Shown here: in pieces, positions 34,525 through 45,114 of the stretch
Layout: the number at the start of each line of letters is the position of its first letter
How positions within the stretch are numbered: position 1 is the first letter of the stretch
Source of the DNA: CBDFHF01 sp965247565
GTDB lineage: Bacteria > Pseudomonadota > Gammaproteobacteria > Methylococcales > Methylomonadaceae
Assembly: GCA_965247565.1 (NCBI GenBank)
Contig: CBDFHF010000003.1
Span: 558,001-622,000 of the forward strand
Length of the DNA stretch: 64,000 nt
Direction of reading: 5' to 3'
Translations under genes and position numbers: made by a program
The notes under the pieces: generated by a model
Told to the model about the DNA's origin: nothing
Seen by the model: the letters and a program-made list of their open reading frames with translations, nothing else
The model's database searches: none

Positions 34525-35562
34525 CTAATCATTAGAATTGAGTTGTCCACAGGCGGCTAATACGTCATCACCTTTAGCCATTCTTATTAGAGTCGGGATT
34601 TCAAAAGTATCTAATACTGCTTTAAACTTTTTAATTGTATCCAAATCCGGACGCTGATAACTTGATCCAGGGAATGAATTAAAAGGAATCAGGTTTATAT
34701 AATCACGTTTACCAGACAATAATGTCCCCAATTTTTTTGCATCATCTTGAGAATCATTAAAGTCTTTTATCAGAATATATTCATATGTAATAAATTGTTT
34801 TTTATTTAAGGGTATTTGGTCAATATAAGCTAACACCTCATCAAGCGGATATTTTTTATTAATAGGAATGAGTTCATTGCGCTTTTCTGCAAAGGGCGAA
34901 TGCAGCGATAACGCAAGGTTTACCCCTGGTATTTCCTGACGCCATCGTTTAAGTCCTGGAATATAGCCAGCCGTTGAAATGGTAATTTTTTGAACACCAA
35001 TTGACGTGCCGTGCTGGGATAAAAAAATTTCACAGGCTTTCTTAACGGCATCAAAATTATGTAACGGCTCACCTTGCCCCATAAAAACAATATTTAAAAC
35101 CCGCTCTTCTCCAGGCCTATTAATTGCCAACCAACGCCAAGCCTGGAGAAACTGGCCGGCAATTTCACTGGTCGTCAAGTTCCGTTTAAGTCCTTGTTCT
35201 CCGGTAAAACAAAAAGAACACCTCATGGCACAGCCAACCTGGGATGACAGGCAAATGGAATATTTATTATTAAACGGAATAAGGACAGTTTCTACTTTAT
35301 GATTGTCTTTAAGCTTAAACAGAAATTTTACGGTTCGATCATTTGTTGACTCATAAACCGTATCAATTTCGGGTAGAGAAAAGTCGAAATGTTCTTCAAA
35401 AAAGACCAATGAACATTTAGCAATATTGTCGTAGCATCGAGTATTTTCTTTTTTCTTATAATGCCAGTTAAAAAGAACTGCCGCTGCTGAGTGGTTTAAA
35501 TTATTCTGATTTATAACTGTCTCTAAATCAGAATAACTTAAGTCATAAAAAAATTGTTTCAA
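34525..35562 (-). CDS. RlmN/Cfr-family radical SAM RNA methyltransferase
   Basis: 345 residues. The radical SAM cluster motif CAMRCSFCF (Cys-x3-Cys-x2-Cys) lies near residue 110. MGQGEPLHNFD, the SAM-binding STAGYIPGLKRW region, NLALSLHSP and a C-terminal Cys in DDVLAACGQ, equivalent to the methyl-carrying Cys, follow. Family knowledge: RlmN methylates A2503 of 23S rRNA and A37 of some tRNAs; Cfr methylates C8 of A2503. The sequence is rather divergent, so it may be an RlmN-like paralogue in an accessory region and not the housekeeping gene. Confidence 0.8.
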   Translation of the reverse strand: MKQFFYDLSYSDLETVINQNNLNHSAAAVLFNWHYKKKENTRCYDNIAKCSLVFFEEHFDFSLPEIDTVYESTNDRTVKFLFKLKDNHKVETVLIPFNNKYSICLSSQVGCAMRCSFCFTGEQGLKRNLTTSEIAGQFLQAWRWLAINRPGEERVLNIVFMGQGEPLHNFDAVKKACEIFLSQHGTSIGVQKITISTAGYIPGLKRWRQEIPGVNLALSLHSPFAEKRNELIPINKKYPLDEVLAYIDQIPLNKKQFITYEYILIKDFNDSQDDAKKLGTLLSGKRDYINLIPFNSFPGSSYQRPDLDTIKKFKAVLDTFEIPTLIRMAKGDDVLAACGQLNSND

Positions 35563-35744
35563 ATAGTATCTCCGACGAATATCGATATTTTACCAACACC
35601 AATGACAGTCATTATCAATCTTTTGTTATTTTGATTGCTCGGCTCGCACTTGAATAATGAACCCCAAAAGCATCGCTTATTTGGTTTTGTATGGCCGGAC
35701 AAAATTTTCATTACCCAAATAAATTTGATTATTGAGTTTCCCCC

Positions 35745-36304
35745 AAACCGGGGCAAACCAACACCCGACCTCACAAAATCAATATATTCAGGGATCGCCA
35801 ACGCCCAATTTACACTAAATTGCCCCAGAACCAAGTCAGTCTACAACCATTTTGGTGGGGCGGCTTGACCGATCATGGCCTCATAGCTACTCCATTTCCA
35901 ATCGATTAGGTTTTTAACCATCCCTGCGCGTAGCGGATTTAACACCAAATAGCACGATAACCCCAGTAGATAACTGTTCTTTTCTACCAAAATAGAGTTA
36001 TATCGGCCCAGATAAACATGGCCGACCCGACAGTGACGGCGATTGAAACACTGAGTATAGATGCCGCTCAAACGACGCATACCTCTGGACAAATTACCCT
36101 CGGCTTCTTCAATGAACACGTGATAATGATTGGGCATCAGACAGTAAGCGTGGCAAACCCAATTAAACCGTAAACAGGCTTCGTCTAAAATGCCAAACTA
36201 GGTTTTTCGGTCATCATCCAGACATAAATATCCTGTCCACCACTTCCTCGGGAAGTAACATAATATAAGCCGCCAGCTAACTCTAATCTTAAAGGACTCG
36301 CCAT
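35745..36304 (-). pseudogene. RAYT (REP-associated tyrosine transposase), inactivated
   Basis: From 36304 the protein reads MASPLRLELAGGLYYVTSRG. A frameshift and an in-frame TAG follow near 36200, then FNWVCHAYCLMPNHYHVFIEE with the HUH motif HYH, and YNSILVEKNSYLLGLSCYLVLNPLRAGMV. A TAG at the WLQTD position (near 35850) comes next, before LVLGQFSVNWALAIPEYIDFV. All parts are present, so it is a full-length gene killed by point lesions. RAYTs mobilise REP hairpins; one REP-like hairpin is at 23.0 kb. Confidence 0.75.
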
Positions 36305-36552
36305 GAGACTAATATGGCCGGGGACTTGCCGCAATGTAGGACCCCGCTTTTGTTTATGTACAAATTGCACCATAAGGTAATCGTGCAAACAACTACCTCT
36401 CTGTATGTTACTGGGTTAATATTTGACAAATGGTGGTCAGACCTTAAATAGAGACAGAAGACAACTGCCTTGATTGCTGCGAGGTGTGCCTTGATAGGTA
36501 GCCAAGAAAACAACTCCTGGCCACCCTAATTACGACAATCTTGTTGATGGTA

Positions 36553-38010
36553 TTATTTATTAAAAATAATATCCGATTGAATTAGTTTGTGGGTATTTAC
36601 CAGTTTTGCAAAAGCAGTTGCGGGTGAGCCTAGCCCCGCTCCGTCCTGGTCATAATAAAGTTTGCCGGTAGATTTTTCAAAAATCACTCCTTCACCGTTA
36701 GCAGCTTGAGCAAGTTTGTTGACCGACACAAAAGTTTGATTAACAAAGTAGCCATTATTAAGTTGAATTTTGTCACCTTGAGCCGACCTAAAAGAATGAA
36801 CGATATCAACACTGCGAGTGTTATCAAACACAAAGGTGTCAGCACCCTTCCCTCCACTCAAAGTGTCATTGCCATCACCGCCAACAATAATATCATCACC
36901 AGCCCCACCAGTAATAATGTCCTTGCCAGACAATCCTTTTAGTATATTGCTTCCAACGTTCCCTTTGATTTTGTCATTAAAAGATGACCCTGTAATGCTT
37001 TCTATTGAGCGCAATACATCAGTGTTGCCGCCGCCCGTTACTTTTTGTGTCAACAGATTGGCATAGATTTTTCTTGAAGCACGCTCGTAGGTAACTGTAT
37101 CGGTTCCGCTCCCGCCATCAAGAACATTGCCCACAAGAGAGCTTTCTATAAGGTCATCGCCGCCACCGTTAGTTAGCCCGTTATTGTTAGACGATTCATC
37201 TGATTTGCAAGCTGGATCATTGGGATACAAATTACAGACAAAATTCTTCCATTCATCCTGACTATCTCCGCTGCCTGTGCCTGTTGGTGGTACAGGAGTT
37301 TCCACGCTGCTAATCTTTGACTTACCATAAAGATACTGCGCCGCTTCGATATCATAAGGCGCGGGTTTTGTTGGGTAGTAATATGGAATTGTGGTGTAGC
37401 TCATAATGGTGTTGTTAACGTTATCCTCGTTTTCTGGTAATTGATGCTTTCCCTCAAAGGGGTGCGCTAACCCAATTGCGTGCCCAATCTCATGCAGTAC
37501 TGATGTGAATCCTTGCGTGCCGGGAGCTAGTTCGTTATCTCTAAATTTTGCTCCAATAAATATATCGCCAGAAGCCTCATTGGGTAGTTCTTGGTCTGTT
37601 GTATCCATAGTGCTCCTGTCTGGCCATAACGGATAAGTGGACGCCCATGCGCCATTATATATTCCAACTTCATCATCATAGGAAAAGCGTATATCTCCAG
37701 ATTGTGATGCGTTGTCAGGAACCTCTGTAAATGTAATATCAGCAACCTTCTCCCATTCATGAAGAGCAGTGCGAATATTATTTTTTTGTTCCTCAGAAAA
37801 GAAGGTGGTGCCAGATGGGCGAGCACTTCTGTATCGATCACCCCATGTTGAGCTGCTTGTTGCAAAACTAAATGTCAATACAGTGCTTGATGACAAGCCT
37901 GGCGACCACTTATAGTGGTTTGAGCTTTGCGTACTTATTAATGGATCAATATGCCCATTGCCAGAAAGTACAGCCGCTACTAAAAATAAACCACTGGTCG
38001 AGATTGCCAT
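36553..38010 (-). CDS. Secreted RTX metalloprotease (matrixin/serralysin type)
   Basis: 485 residues. The zinc motif HEIGHAIGLAHPF and the Met-turn TIMSYT mark a metzincin catalytic domain (about 60-235). A linker with two Cys follows, then calcium-binding RTX repeats (GGAGDDIIVGGDGNDTLSGGKGADTFVF) near 380-410. Such enzymes normally leave the cell by a type I secretion system, which is not in this window. An N-terminal hydrophobic segment is also visible. The start at 38010 is chosen because GGAG lies 8 bp before it; the open frame extends 20 codons upstream. Confidence 0.88.
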   Translation of the reverse strand: MAISTSGLFLVAAVLSGNGHIDPLISTQSSNHYKWSPGLSSSTVLTFSFATSSSTWGDRYRSARPSGTTFFSEEQKNNIRTALHEWEKVADITFTEVPDNASQSGDIRFSYDDEVGIYNGAWASTYPLWPDRSTMDTTDQELPNEASGDIFIGAKFRDNELAPGTQGFTSVLHEIGHAIGLAHPFEGKHQLPENEDNVNNTIMSYTTIPYYYPTKPAPYDIEAAQYLYGKSKISSVETPVPPTGTGSGDSQDEWKNFVCNLYPNDPACKSDESSNNNGLTNGGGDDLIESSLVGNVLDGGSGTDTVTYERASRKIYANLLTQKVTGGGNTDVLRSIESITGSSFNDKIKGNVGSNILKGLSGKDIITGGAGDDIIVGGDGNDTLSGGKGADTFVFDNTRSVDIVHSFRSAQGDKIQLNNGYFVNQTFVSVNKLAQAANGEGVIFEKSTGKLYYDQDGAGLGSPATAFAKLVNTHKLIQSDIIFNK

Positions 38011-38242
38011 AAAAGTAACTCCAAAAAAAGAAATAGTGTTTATGCGAGCAATTAATACATTGTTCACCAATCCGGTTCATTAATACAACAAACCAAATAA
38101 ACATACAGTGAACTGTATCACACGATTGAATACTATAAAAAAATGGGAAAGCTCTATAAATCTCAAATTTTTATCGCTTTTTATGCTTTTATGCCTTAAT
38201 AAGGTACCTTAATTTACGATATGGAAACTGAGGAGTTGACTC
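38011..38242. other. Upstream region of the RTX protease
   Basis: A spacer of about 230 bases, A+T-rich. I see the protease RBS but no convincing promoter boxes and no RNA gene. Confidence 0.3.
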
Positions 38243-38640
38243 ATGCGAGCCAGTATAGACATTGACGACCAGTTATTACTAAATGCAAAAAGCTAGGACG
38301 TGCAGCAAAGCTATACATTGAATCAGGTATTAGAGGACGCATGGCGCGATTATTTTTCGCACCAATGACTTCCACATGAACCGGTGCAATTGCACGCTTT
38401 TCTGGGGCTAGGCTAAAGCCTGGAGTTAATCTTAACAATAATAGGGGCTTGAACGATATCATGGACGAATAGTAATGTTTTTAATGGTCGTTGATGTGTT
38501 GGTCTTTGCGCATTTTAGGTCTGTGGTAAAAAATCAAACGTCTAGACTAATTGTTATCATGCAAAAGCGATCAATGCTGCACAGGCTCGAATAGGTGACT
38601 ATGTTGAGCTGATTGAACTCTAATACCCCATAAGCATCTC
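38243..38640 (+). pseudogene. Decayed VapBC-type toxin-antitoxin pair
   Basis: The plus strand reads MRASIDIDDQLLLNAKS, then after lesions TLNQVLEDAWRDYFSHQ, PHEPVQLHAFLG, GLKPGVNLNNNRGLNDIMDE and a TAG at 38470-38472. This is a VapB antitoxin with several stops and shifts. Right after it (38475) MFLMVVDVLVFAHFR resembles the start of a PIN-domain VapC toxin and soon degenerates. No functional product is expected. Confidence 0.6.
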
Positions 38641-38776
38641 TTGTAGCAACAAGCTGTCCTATGCCGAAGTCTAGTAAAATGGTATTCAGCAAATTTCTTT
38701 GAGGTTTTGCGCGGCATGGATCATAAACGACTAAGAGTTAAGCTTATAGCCTGCCAACTGTTATGAATCGGACTTT

Positions 38777-41700
38777 ATGCCCCTAACATCATTTCACCCT
38801 GTTGTCGCTGGTTGGTTTAACAGCCATTTCGATGGGCCATCGGATGTTCAACGCCTTGCCTGGCCGACAATTCATGCAGGAAACTCGACGCTTATTGCGG
38901 CGCCAACAGGATCAGGTAAAACCCTGGCCGCTTTTTTGGCTGCTATCGATCAATTAGTGCAACAAGGATTGTGCTCGCCATTACCTAATGAAACGCAAGT
39001 TCTGTATATTTCTCCTTTGAAGGCACTTTCCAATGATATTAATAAAAATCTGGAGGTCCCGTTAACCGGCATTCGCTTTGCCCTGTTGGAAGCCGGGTTG
39101 CCGGATGTAGCTATCCGTGCACAAACCCGAACTGGCGACACCTCTGCGGCGGAACGCGCCGGGATGAAACGCAACCCACCGCACATACTGGTTACCACAC
39201 CCGAATCGCTTTATATTCTGCTCACCTCCGATTCAGGACGAGAAATGCTGGCGACGATCCGCACAGTCATTGTCGACGAAATTCACGCCTTGGCCGGTAA
39301 CAAACGTGGCGCACATTTGGCTTTATCAATGCAACGTCTGTCGCAACTTTGCCCCACACCGCCAGTAAGAATCGGTTTATCGGCCACGCAAAAACCGGTC
39401 GAATTAATGGCCCAATTTCTTACTGGAACGCAACCGTCGCTTTGTACCACTATCGACACCGGACATAAACGTGTCCGCGACTTACAAATTGAGCTAACTG
39501 GTTCGCCACTTGAGGCGGTGATGGCACACGAAGTCTGGGCAGAAATCTATGATCGACTCGAACAACTAATAAATCAACACCGTACCACTCTGATTTTTGT
39601 CAACACTCGTCGTTTGGCCGAACGCCTGGCGGCGGCCTTGGCAGAAAGGCTGGGGGAAGAGTACGTAACGGCCCATCATGGCAGTCTGGCCAAAGAACAT
39701 CGGCTCGCGGCGGAACAACGATTAAAGCAAGGCTCTCTTAAGGCCTTGGTAGCAACTGCTTCTCTCGAATTGGGTATCGACATTGGGGAAGTCGATTTGG
39801 TTTGTCAGCTAGGCTCACCTCGGGCAATTTCCACCCTTTTACAACGCGTTGGTCGTTCCGGCCACCAACTTGGCGCTATCCCTAAAGGTCGCCTGTTTCC
39901 TTTATCGCGCGATGATTTGGTGGAATGCGCTGCTATTCTTGCTGCCATACAAAAAGATGAACTGGATCGAATTTCTGTACCGCGGCATCCGCTGGATGTA
40001 CTAGCGCAGCAAATTGTGGCAGAAATTGCCTGCCGTGAATGGCATGAAAAAGAGCTTTATCAAACTTATATCGGTGCCTGGCCTTATCGGGATCTCCAGT
40101 ATGAGCAGTTTACACAAGTGATTAAAATGCTCAGCGACGGTTATCATACTCGCCGTGGTCGTCGCGGCGCTTATCTGCATTATGATGCGGTACATGGTTT
40201 GTTACGAGCCCGAAAAGGTGCGCGTCTGACGGCGATGATGAACGGCGGGGCGATTCCGGATCAATTCGATTATGACGTGATTTTACAGCCGGAAGGCCTG
40301 TTTGTTGGCACTTTAAACGAAGACTTCGCGTTCGAAAGTATTCCGGGCGATATATTTCAATTGGGCAATAGCTGCTACCGTATGCTCAAGATAGAGCAAG
40401 GCCGGGTGTATGTTGAGGATGCTCACGGCCAGCCGCCCAATATTCCGTTTTGGTTTGGAGAAGCGCCGGGCCGTACTGATGAACTCTCTCTTGCCGTCTC
40501 TGATCTTCGCGCGGCAATCGATACAAAGTTAGAAAAAAGCCAGGATGTTGCCTATCGCTATTTAACCAACACACTTGCACTCCCGAACGCCGCTTCAGAC
40601 CAATTAGTTCAATACCTTTCCACTGCCAAAGCTGCATTGACAGTGTTACCAACTCAACAGCAAATCGTATTCGAACGATTCTTCGATGAGACCGGCGATA
40701 TGCATTTCGTCATCCATTCAACTTACGGCTCTAAAATTAATCGCGCCTGGGGTCTGGCCTTGCGTAAACGTTTCTGTCGACGCTTTAATTTTGAATTGCA
40801 AGCCGCGGCCAGTGAAGACACTATCGTATTGTCATTAGGCCCTACGCACAGCTTTCCGCTTAATGAACCGGCCCAATACCTTAAAGCAGCCAGCGTAAAA
40901 GACGTGCTAATCCAGGCGCTATTGGCAGCGCCCATGTTTCCGACTCGATGGCGCTGGGTAGCCAATACCGCCCTAGCCGTTCCGCGTATGCGCGCAGGTA
41001 AAAAAGTACCAGCATACTTTCAACGCAATGATGCCGAAGACTTGATTGCGGTGATATTCCCGGATCAACTGGCTTGCCAAGAAAATATTACCGGCAACCG
41101 AGAAGTGCCTGATCATCCCTTAGTCGAGCAAACGCTCTCTGATTGCTTGCATGAGCTAATGGACATAGAGGGTCTGGAGCGGCTATTGACAGGTATCGAA
41201 CAAGGTAATATTCACATTATTACCCGTGACTTAACCAGCCCTTCTCCGCTGGCGTTGGAAATACTGAATGCTCGACCTTATGCCTTTTTAGACGACGCCC
41301 CGGCGGAAGAACGCCGGACACTTGCCGTTCAGCAACGGCGTTTTTTGACGCCGGAAAGCGCAGCTGATATAGGCCGCTTAAACCCGGAAGCCATCGATAA
41401 AGTTTGTCAGGAAGCTTGGCCGGAAATCCGCAGTCCAGATGAACTACATGACGCCCTGGTAATTTTGGGTTTTCTCACAGAAGCAGAAGGAATAAGAGGT
41501 ACGCCTGAGCATTTAGCTGAATCGCTCTCTAGCAACAGCATAGAATTTATGCGTGACTTAGAGGGGAGCCAACGCGCTGCTACTCTAACAATTAACCATG
41601 ACAAGCGTTTATGGGTGGCAGCTGAGCGCTTGCAGGTTATGCAAATGCTGTTTCCAAACGCGAGTTTATCCCCGGTTATTCAACCCGTAGACAGCCAAGA

Positions 41701-43081
41701 AGCCACCGACCAAGAAACCGCAGTAAGAGAAATTATCCGAAGCCGCCTGGAAGGCCTGGGGCCGGTCACAGCCCGACAACTTGCTGAATCGCTGATGTTG
41801 GACACAACTATTGTCGAACAAGCACTGCTAGCTTTACAAAACGAGGGCTTTATTATTCAAGGACAGTTTTCTCATCAAAACACGGTTATCGAATGGTGTG
41901 AGCGTGGTTTATTAGCACGTATTCATCGCTATACGCTCAAGCAATTACGCAGTGAAATCGAGCCAGTTTCCCCCGCAGACTTTATGCGCTTTTTATTTCA
42001 TTGGCAGGGCTTGGATGAGCCGGGAGAGGGTCCACTGAACTTACAACAACGCCTGAATCAGCTGGAAGGACTGGGTTTGCCAGCAGCCAGTTGGGAAGCC
42101 GATATTTTGCCAAGTAGAATCCATGCTTATCAGCCATCAGATCTCGACCATCTGTGCAGTACCGGCAAAATAACCTGGTTACGATTAAATACCTCTGCTA
42201 ATCCGGCATTACCAAAACGAAAACAGCCAGCCGGTAAATCGACTTCGATTAGCTTGATCAGCCGTGATAATGTGCACCACTGGCGAGCTTATTCGCCTTT
42301 ACCAGCAGTTGATACGCAGGATTTATCCAGCAAAGCACAGAAGGTTTATGTGGCGCTCAAATCCATGGGTGCGAGTTTCTTTGAAGAATTACTGCCAGAA
42401 ACCGGCTTGCTCAAATCCTATCTTGAAGAAGCATTAGCGGAGCTGGCTGCGTGGGGATTGGTGACTGCTGATAGTTTTCAAGGTTTACGCACATTGATTA
42501 CAACCCAGCAGATTTTGCATCAGCGTAGTAAACGTTACCCAAGCTATGATCCTTTTATTGCATCAGGGCGCTGGTCTTTAATTCGTGCAAATCCTAGCCT
42601 TATTGAAGGTGATCGTTATCAACACTGCGAACATATTGCCAAGGTTTTATTACGCCGGTATGGCATTGTGTTCAGAAAATTGCTGGATCAGGAAAACGGC
42701 CTTCCCAGTTGGCGGGATTTACTCTACGTATTTCGGCGACTGGAGGCCAAAGGCGAACTACGCGGCGGTCGATTTGTACAAGGTTTTTCTGGAGAACAAT
42801 TTGCGTTGGCTGATGCCGTCAACACGTTACGAGATATACGTAAAAAATCTAAACCGGGTGACTTAATAGCGATCAATGCAGCTGATCCTCTCAATCTAAC
42901 TGGTGTGATCACGCCGGGCAAACGGATTCCTGCCCAAGCTAGCCAGCGAATTCTGTACCGCGATGGAATATCAATCGCCATTAGCATTCAAAATAAAATT
43001 ATTTTTTTAGAAAACGTGAACGCGCAAGCAGAGATGCAGCTCAAAAACGTTTTGATGCGAAGCAAAAAACTCACTCGTTAG
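38777..43081 (+). CDS. lhr: Large ATP-dependent helicase Lhr
   Basis: A 1434-residue superfamily 2 helicase. Motif I APTGSGKT, DEIHALAGNKRG (motif II), LSATQKP (III), TASLELGIDIG (V) and LQRVGRSGH (VI) lie in the first 400 residues. The winged-helix and Lhr-core region follows, then a long C-terminal domain typical of proteobacterial long Lhr (LVKSMGASFFEELLPETG, YDPFIASGRWSLI). Family knowledge: a 3'-5' DNA translocase/helicase linked to DNA repair. It is full length with no lesion, and monocistronic. Confidence 0.95.
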   Translation: MPLTSFHPVVAGWFNSHFDGPSDVQRLAWPTIHAGNSTLIAAPTGSGKTLAAFLAAIDQLVQQGLCSPLPNETQVLYISPLKALSNDINKNLEVPLTGIRFALLEAGLPDVAIRAQTRTGDTSAAERAGMKRNPPHILVTTPESLYILLTSDSGREMLATIRTVIVDEIHALAGNKRGAHLALSMQRLSQLCPTPPVRIGLSATQKPVELMAQFLTGTQPSLCTTIDTGHKRVRDLQIELTGSPLEAVMAHEVWAEIYDRLEQLINQHRTTLIFVNTRRLAERLAAALAERLGEEYVTAHHGSLAKEHRLAAEQRLKQGSLKALVATASLELGIDIGEVDLVCQLGSPRAISTLLQRVGRSGHQLGAIPKGRLFPLSRDDLVECAAILAAIQKDELDRISVPRHPLDVLAQQIVAEIACREWHEKELYQTYIGAWPYRDLQYEQFTQVIKMLSDGYHTRRGRRGAYLHYDAVHGLLRARKGARLTAMMNGGAIPDQFDYDVILQPEGLFVGTLNEDFAFESIPGDIFQLGNSCYRMLKIEQGRVYVEDAHGQPPNIPFWFGEAPGRTDELSLAVSDLRAAIDTKLEKSQDVAYRYLTNTLALPNAASDQLVQYLSTAKAALTVLPTQQQIVFERFFDETGDMHFVIHSTYGSKINRAWGLALRKRFCRRFNFELQAAASEDTIVLSLGPTHSFPLNEPAQYLKAASVKDVLIQALLAAPMFPTRWRWVANTALAVPRMRAGKKVPAYFQRNDAEDLIAVIFPDQLACQENITGNREVPDHPLVEQTLSDCLHELMDIEGLERLLTGIEQGNIHIITRDLTSPSPLALEILNARPYAFLDDAPAEERRTLAVQQRRFLTPESAADIGRLNPEAIDKVCQEAWPEIRSPDELHDALVILGFLTEAEGIRGTPEHLAESLSSNSIEFMRDLEGSQRAATLTINHDKRLWVAAERLQVMQMLFPNASLSPVIQPVDSQEATDQETAVREIIRSRLEGLGPVTARQLAESLMLDTTIVEQALLALQNEGFIIQGQFSHQNTVIEWCERGLLARIHRYTLKQLRSEIEPVSPADFMRFLFHWQGLDEPGEGPLNLQQRLNQLEGLGLPAASWEADILPSRIHAYQPSDLDHLCSTGKITWLRLNTSANPALPKRKQPAGKSTSISLISRDNVHHWRAYSPLPAVDTQDLSSKAQKVYVALKSMGASFFEELLPETGLLKSYLEEALAELAAWGLVTADSFQGLRTLITTQQILHQRSKRYPSYDPFIASGRWSLIRANPSLIEGDRYQHCEHIAKVLLRRYGIVFRKLLDQENGLPSWRDLLYVFRRLEAKGELRGGRFVQGFSGEQFALADAVNTLRDIRKKSKPGDLIAINAADPLNLTGVITPGKRIPAQASQRILYRDGISIAISIQNKIIFLENVNAQAEMQLKNVLMRSKKLTR

Positions 43082-43276
43082 CCTTTAAGCAACTATCCGT
43101 TAAAAGAACCACTTTTTTAATCCTTAGAAAATTTCATACCCCCTTTCGGCAACAAGCTTCATTTCTCCCAGTTTGCGACCGGATTTTAATAGACTTTATG
43201 GAGAAATTTTATAAGCTTCTTATAGACACCAGATTTGCTAAACTAGACCAACAACTCGATCACACCAGAGATAACC

Positions 43277-44338
43277 ATGACGATTACATTAACTGAACTT
43301 GCCAACTTTTGTGGCGCCACGATTAAGGGCGGAGACTCATCCGCGATGATCCATTCCGCAGCGGACATTACCGCTGCCCGACACGGCCAAGTAACGCAGC
43401 TGACCAACAACCGTTACGCTCACCATATCAAAAACTCACAGGCTTCTGCTTGTATCATTAGCGAGGATTTTGCGATTGAAGGCGTCCCGAAAAATTTAGC
43501 TTTGTTGATTTGCAAGGATCCGGAATTGAGTTTTATCAAGGCTGTTGAACTTCTGCATCCCAGCAGAACTTACGGAAGTCAAATAGCGCCGCAAGCCGTG
43601 CTTGAAGAAAATATCACGCTAGGTAGTGAAGTTTATATCGGGCCTTTTGCAATTATCGGTGAAAATTCTAGCATCGGTAATAACTGTCAAATATTGGCAG
43701 GAGCGTTCATTGGTAAAAATGCAAAAATTGGCAGTAACTGCCGAATCTACCCTTACGCGGTCATTTACGATGATGTAGAAATTGGAGATAACGTCATAAT
43801 CCACTCCGGCGCAATTATCGGCGCAGACGGTTTTGGTTATAAATTCAGGAATAATGCGCATCTCAAAGTCCCGCAAGTCGGGAATGTAGTGATTGAAGAC
43901 AATGTCGAAATTGGTGCTAACACTTGCATTGATCGGGGAGCATTGGGTAGCACTATTATCGGTGCAGGCAGCAAGATAGATAATTTAGTACAGATTGGTC
44001 ACAACAATAAAGTTGGTAAACACGTCATCATGTGTGGCCAGACCGGCGTATCGGGTTCCTGCCATATTGAAGATTATGCCATTTTAGCCGGAAGCGCGGG
44101 TGTTGCCGATCATGTCACCATAGGCAAAGGCGCTGTGGTTATGGCACGTTCTGGTGTCGCCGGAAATGTAGCCGCTGGAAGCCAGGTATTTGGTAGTCCA
44201 GCCAAAGACAAGAAAACCGCTTATAAAGAACAAATCGCTATAAGCAAATTGCCCGACTTGGTTAAGAAAATAAAGTTGCTGGAAGAAAAAGTAGAGTTGC
44301 TTGAAAACAGAGATATAAACAAGCAGATATTTATTTAA
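43277..44338 (+). CDS. lpxD: UDP-3-O-acylglucosamine N-acyltransferase
   Basis: 353 residues. It adds the second acyl chain in lipid A synthesis. An N-terminal uridine-binding domain (about 1-100) precedes a left-handed beta-helix of hexapeptide repeats (IGPFAIIGENSSIGNNCQILAGAFIG and on). The catalytic His is in QIGHNNKVGKH, and a C-terminal helix closes the protein. It stands alone, not in the usual skp-lpxD-fabZ-lpxA operon, so a second lpxD may exist elsewhere. Confidence 0.93.
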   Translation: MTITLTELANFCGATIKGGDSSAMIHSAADITAARHGQVTQLTNNRYAHHIKNSQASACIISEDFAIEGVPKNLALLICKDPELSFIKAVELLHPSRTYGSQIAPQAVLEENITLGSEVYIGPFAIIGENSSIGNNCQILAGAFIGKNAKIGSNCRIYPYAVIYDDVEIGDNVIIHSGAIIGADGFGYKFRNNAHLKVPQVGNVVIEDNVEIGANTCIDRGALGSTIIGAGSKIDNLVQIGHNNKVGKHVIMCGQTGVSGSCHIEDYAILAGSAGVADHVTIGKGAVVMARSGVAGNVAAGSQVFGSPAKDKKTAYKEQIAISKLPDLVKKIKLLEEKVELLENRDINKQIFI

Positions 44339-44374
44339 CTGATTAACTCAAATTTAGAGTTAATTGGGAAGCCC

Positions 44375-44412
44375 AAAAAAACCCCTCACCGCAACAACGG
44401 AGAGGGGTTTTT
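44375..44412. terminator. Bidirectional terminator between lpxD and a small gene
   Basis: AACCCCTC...CCG pairs with CGG...GAGGGGTT, with A7 before and T5 after, so it can stop transcription from both converging genes. Confidence 0.9.
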
Positions 44413-44418
44413 GATACT

Positions 44419-44628
44419 TTATTTGCCTGACATTGCTTCGGCAGAACTATTGTTAGTGGTCTTTCTCTTTTCTATGTTGTTGAAAGTTTCATTTTGAAGC
44501 TGCTGTACCGTGCCAGTCGCTAAATGTTTAGTTTCATCTTGCTTCAACATCAACACCAAAATAATGGTGGCGATAATCAAACCACCGATGTAAAACCAGA
44601 AATAATCTTTTTCTTGTGCTTCAGCCAT
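44419..44628 (-). CDS. Small single-span membrane protein
   Basis: 69 residues with one transmembrane helix (about 9-27, YFWFYIGGLIIATIILVLML) and a polar C-terminal tail. The start has a good AGAGGA. The function is unknown; length and layout fit small accessory proteins of membrane complexes. It is convergent with lpxD. Confidence 0.7.
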   Translation of the reverse strand: MAEAQEKDYFWFYIGGLIIATIILVLMLKQDETKHLATGTVQQLQNETFNNIEKRKTTNNSSAEAMSGK

Positions 44629-45114
44629 TTTAAAATCCTCTTCTGTAGTTATTAATAATTTTTATCCCCTCTCCTTATTCAGGAGCAACTCAAAAACAAC
44701 GTTTCTAAGCGGGTGTCGATTTACTTTATAAACGACGGGGTAATTTTTAACATGAGTTACAGTGTCGTGTCAAAACTATAAATAAAAAATTTTCATCTCT
44801 TTATCTTTATTCTTATTCTAACTGTGTTTTTTACTACGCTTTATAGTGCTCATAAAACCATAACAAACTGTAATCATTCACCTAAAATTTAAGAAAAGGA
44901 CAATTAAGGTAGTTAGCCCAATTAACTAGAGAAATTTCGGTGTTGTAAGCTCGCTCTCTCAAGCCTTGTCCATCTTTACGTTTCCCCGTCGCTTATTCAA
45001 TTAATCGAAAACGGCGATATAGATTCCATTATCTCGACATGTATAATCAAGCGCTTACGGACTGCTCCCCTCGCGCACTAGGTAACCTTGTCTTACAATA
45101 AAAATTGATGAATA
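44629..45114. other. Intergenic stretch, no gene seen
   Basis: About 490 A+T-rich bases between a small divergent gene and prsK. I see no open frame of note, no tRNA and no clear promoter. The leader of prsK must lie here. Confidence 0.35.

Noticed and set aside
35559..35834. Separate small gene downstream of the RAYT
   Set aside because: It is the in-frame tail of the RAYT after a TAG codon and then runs into noncoding sequence.
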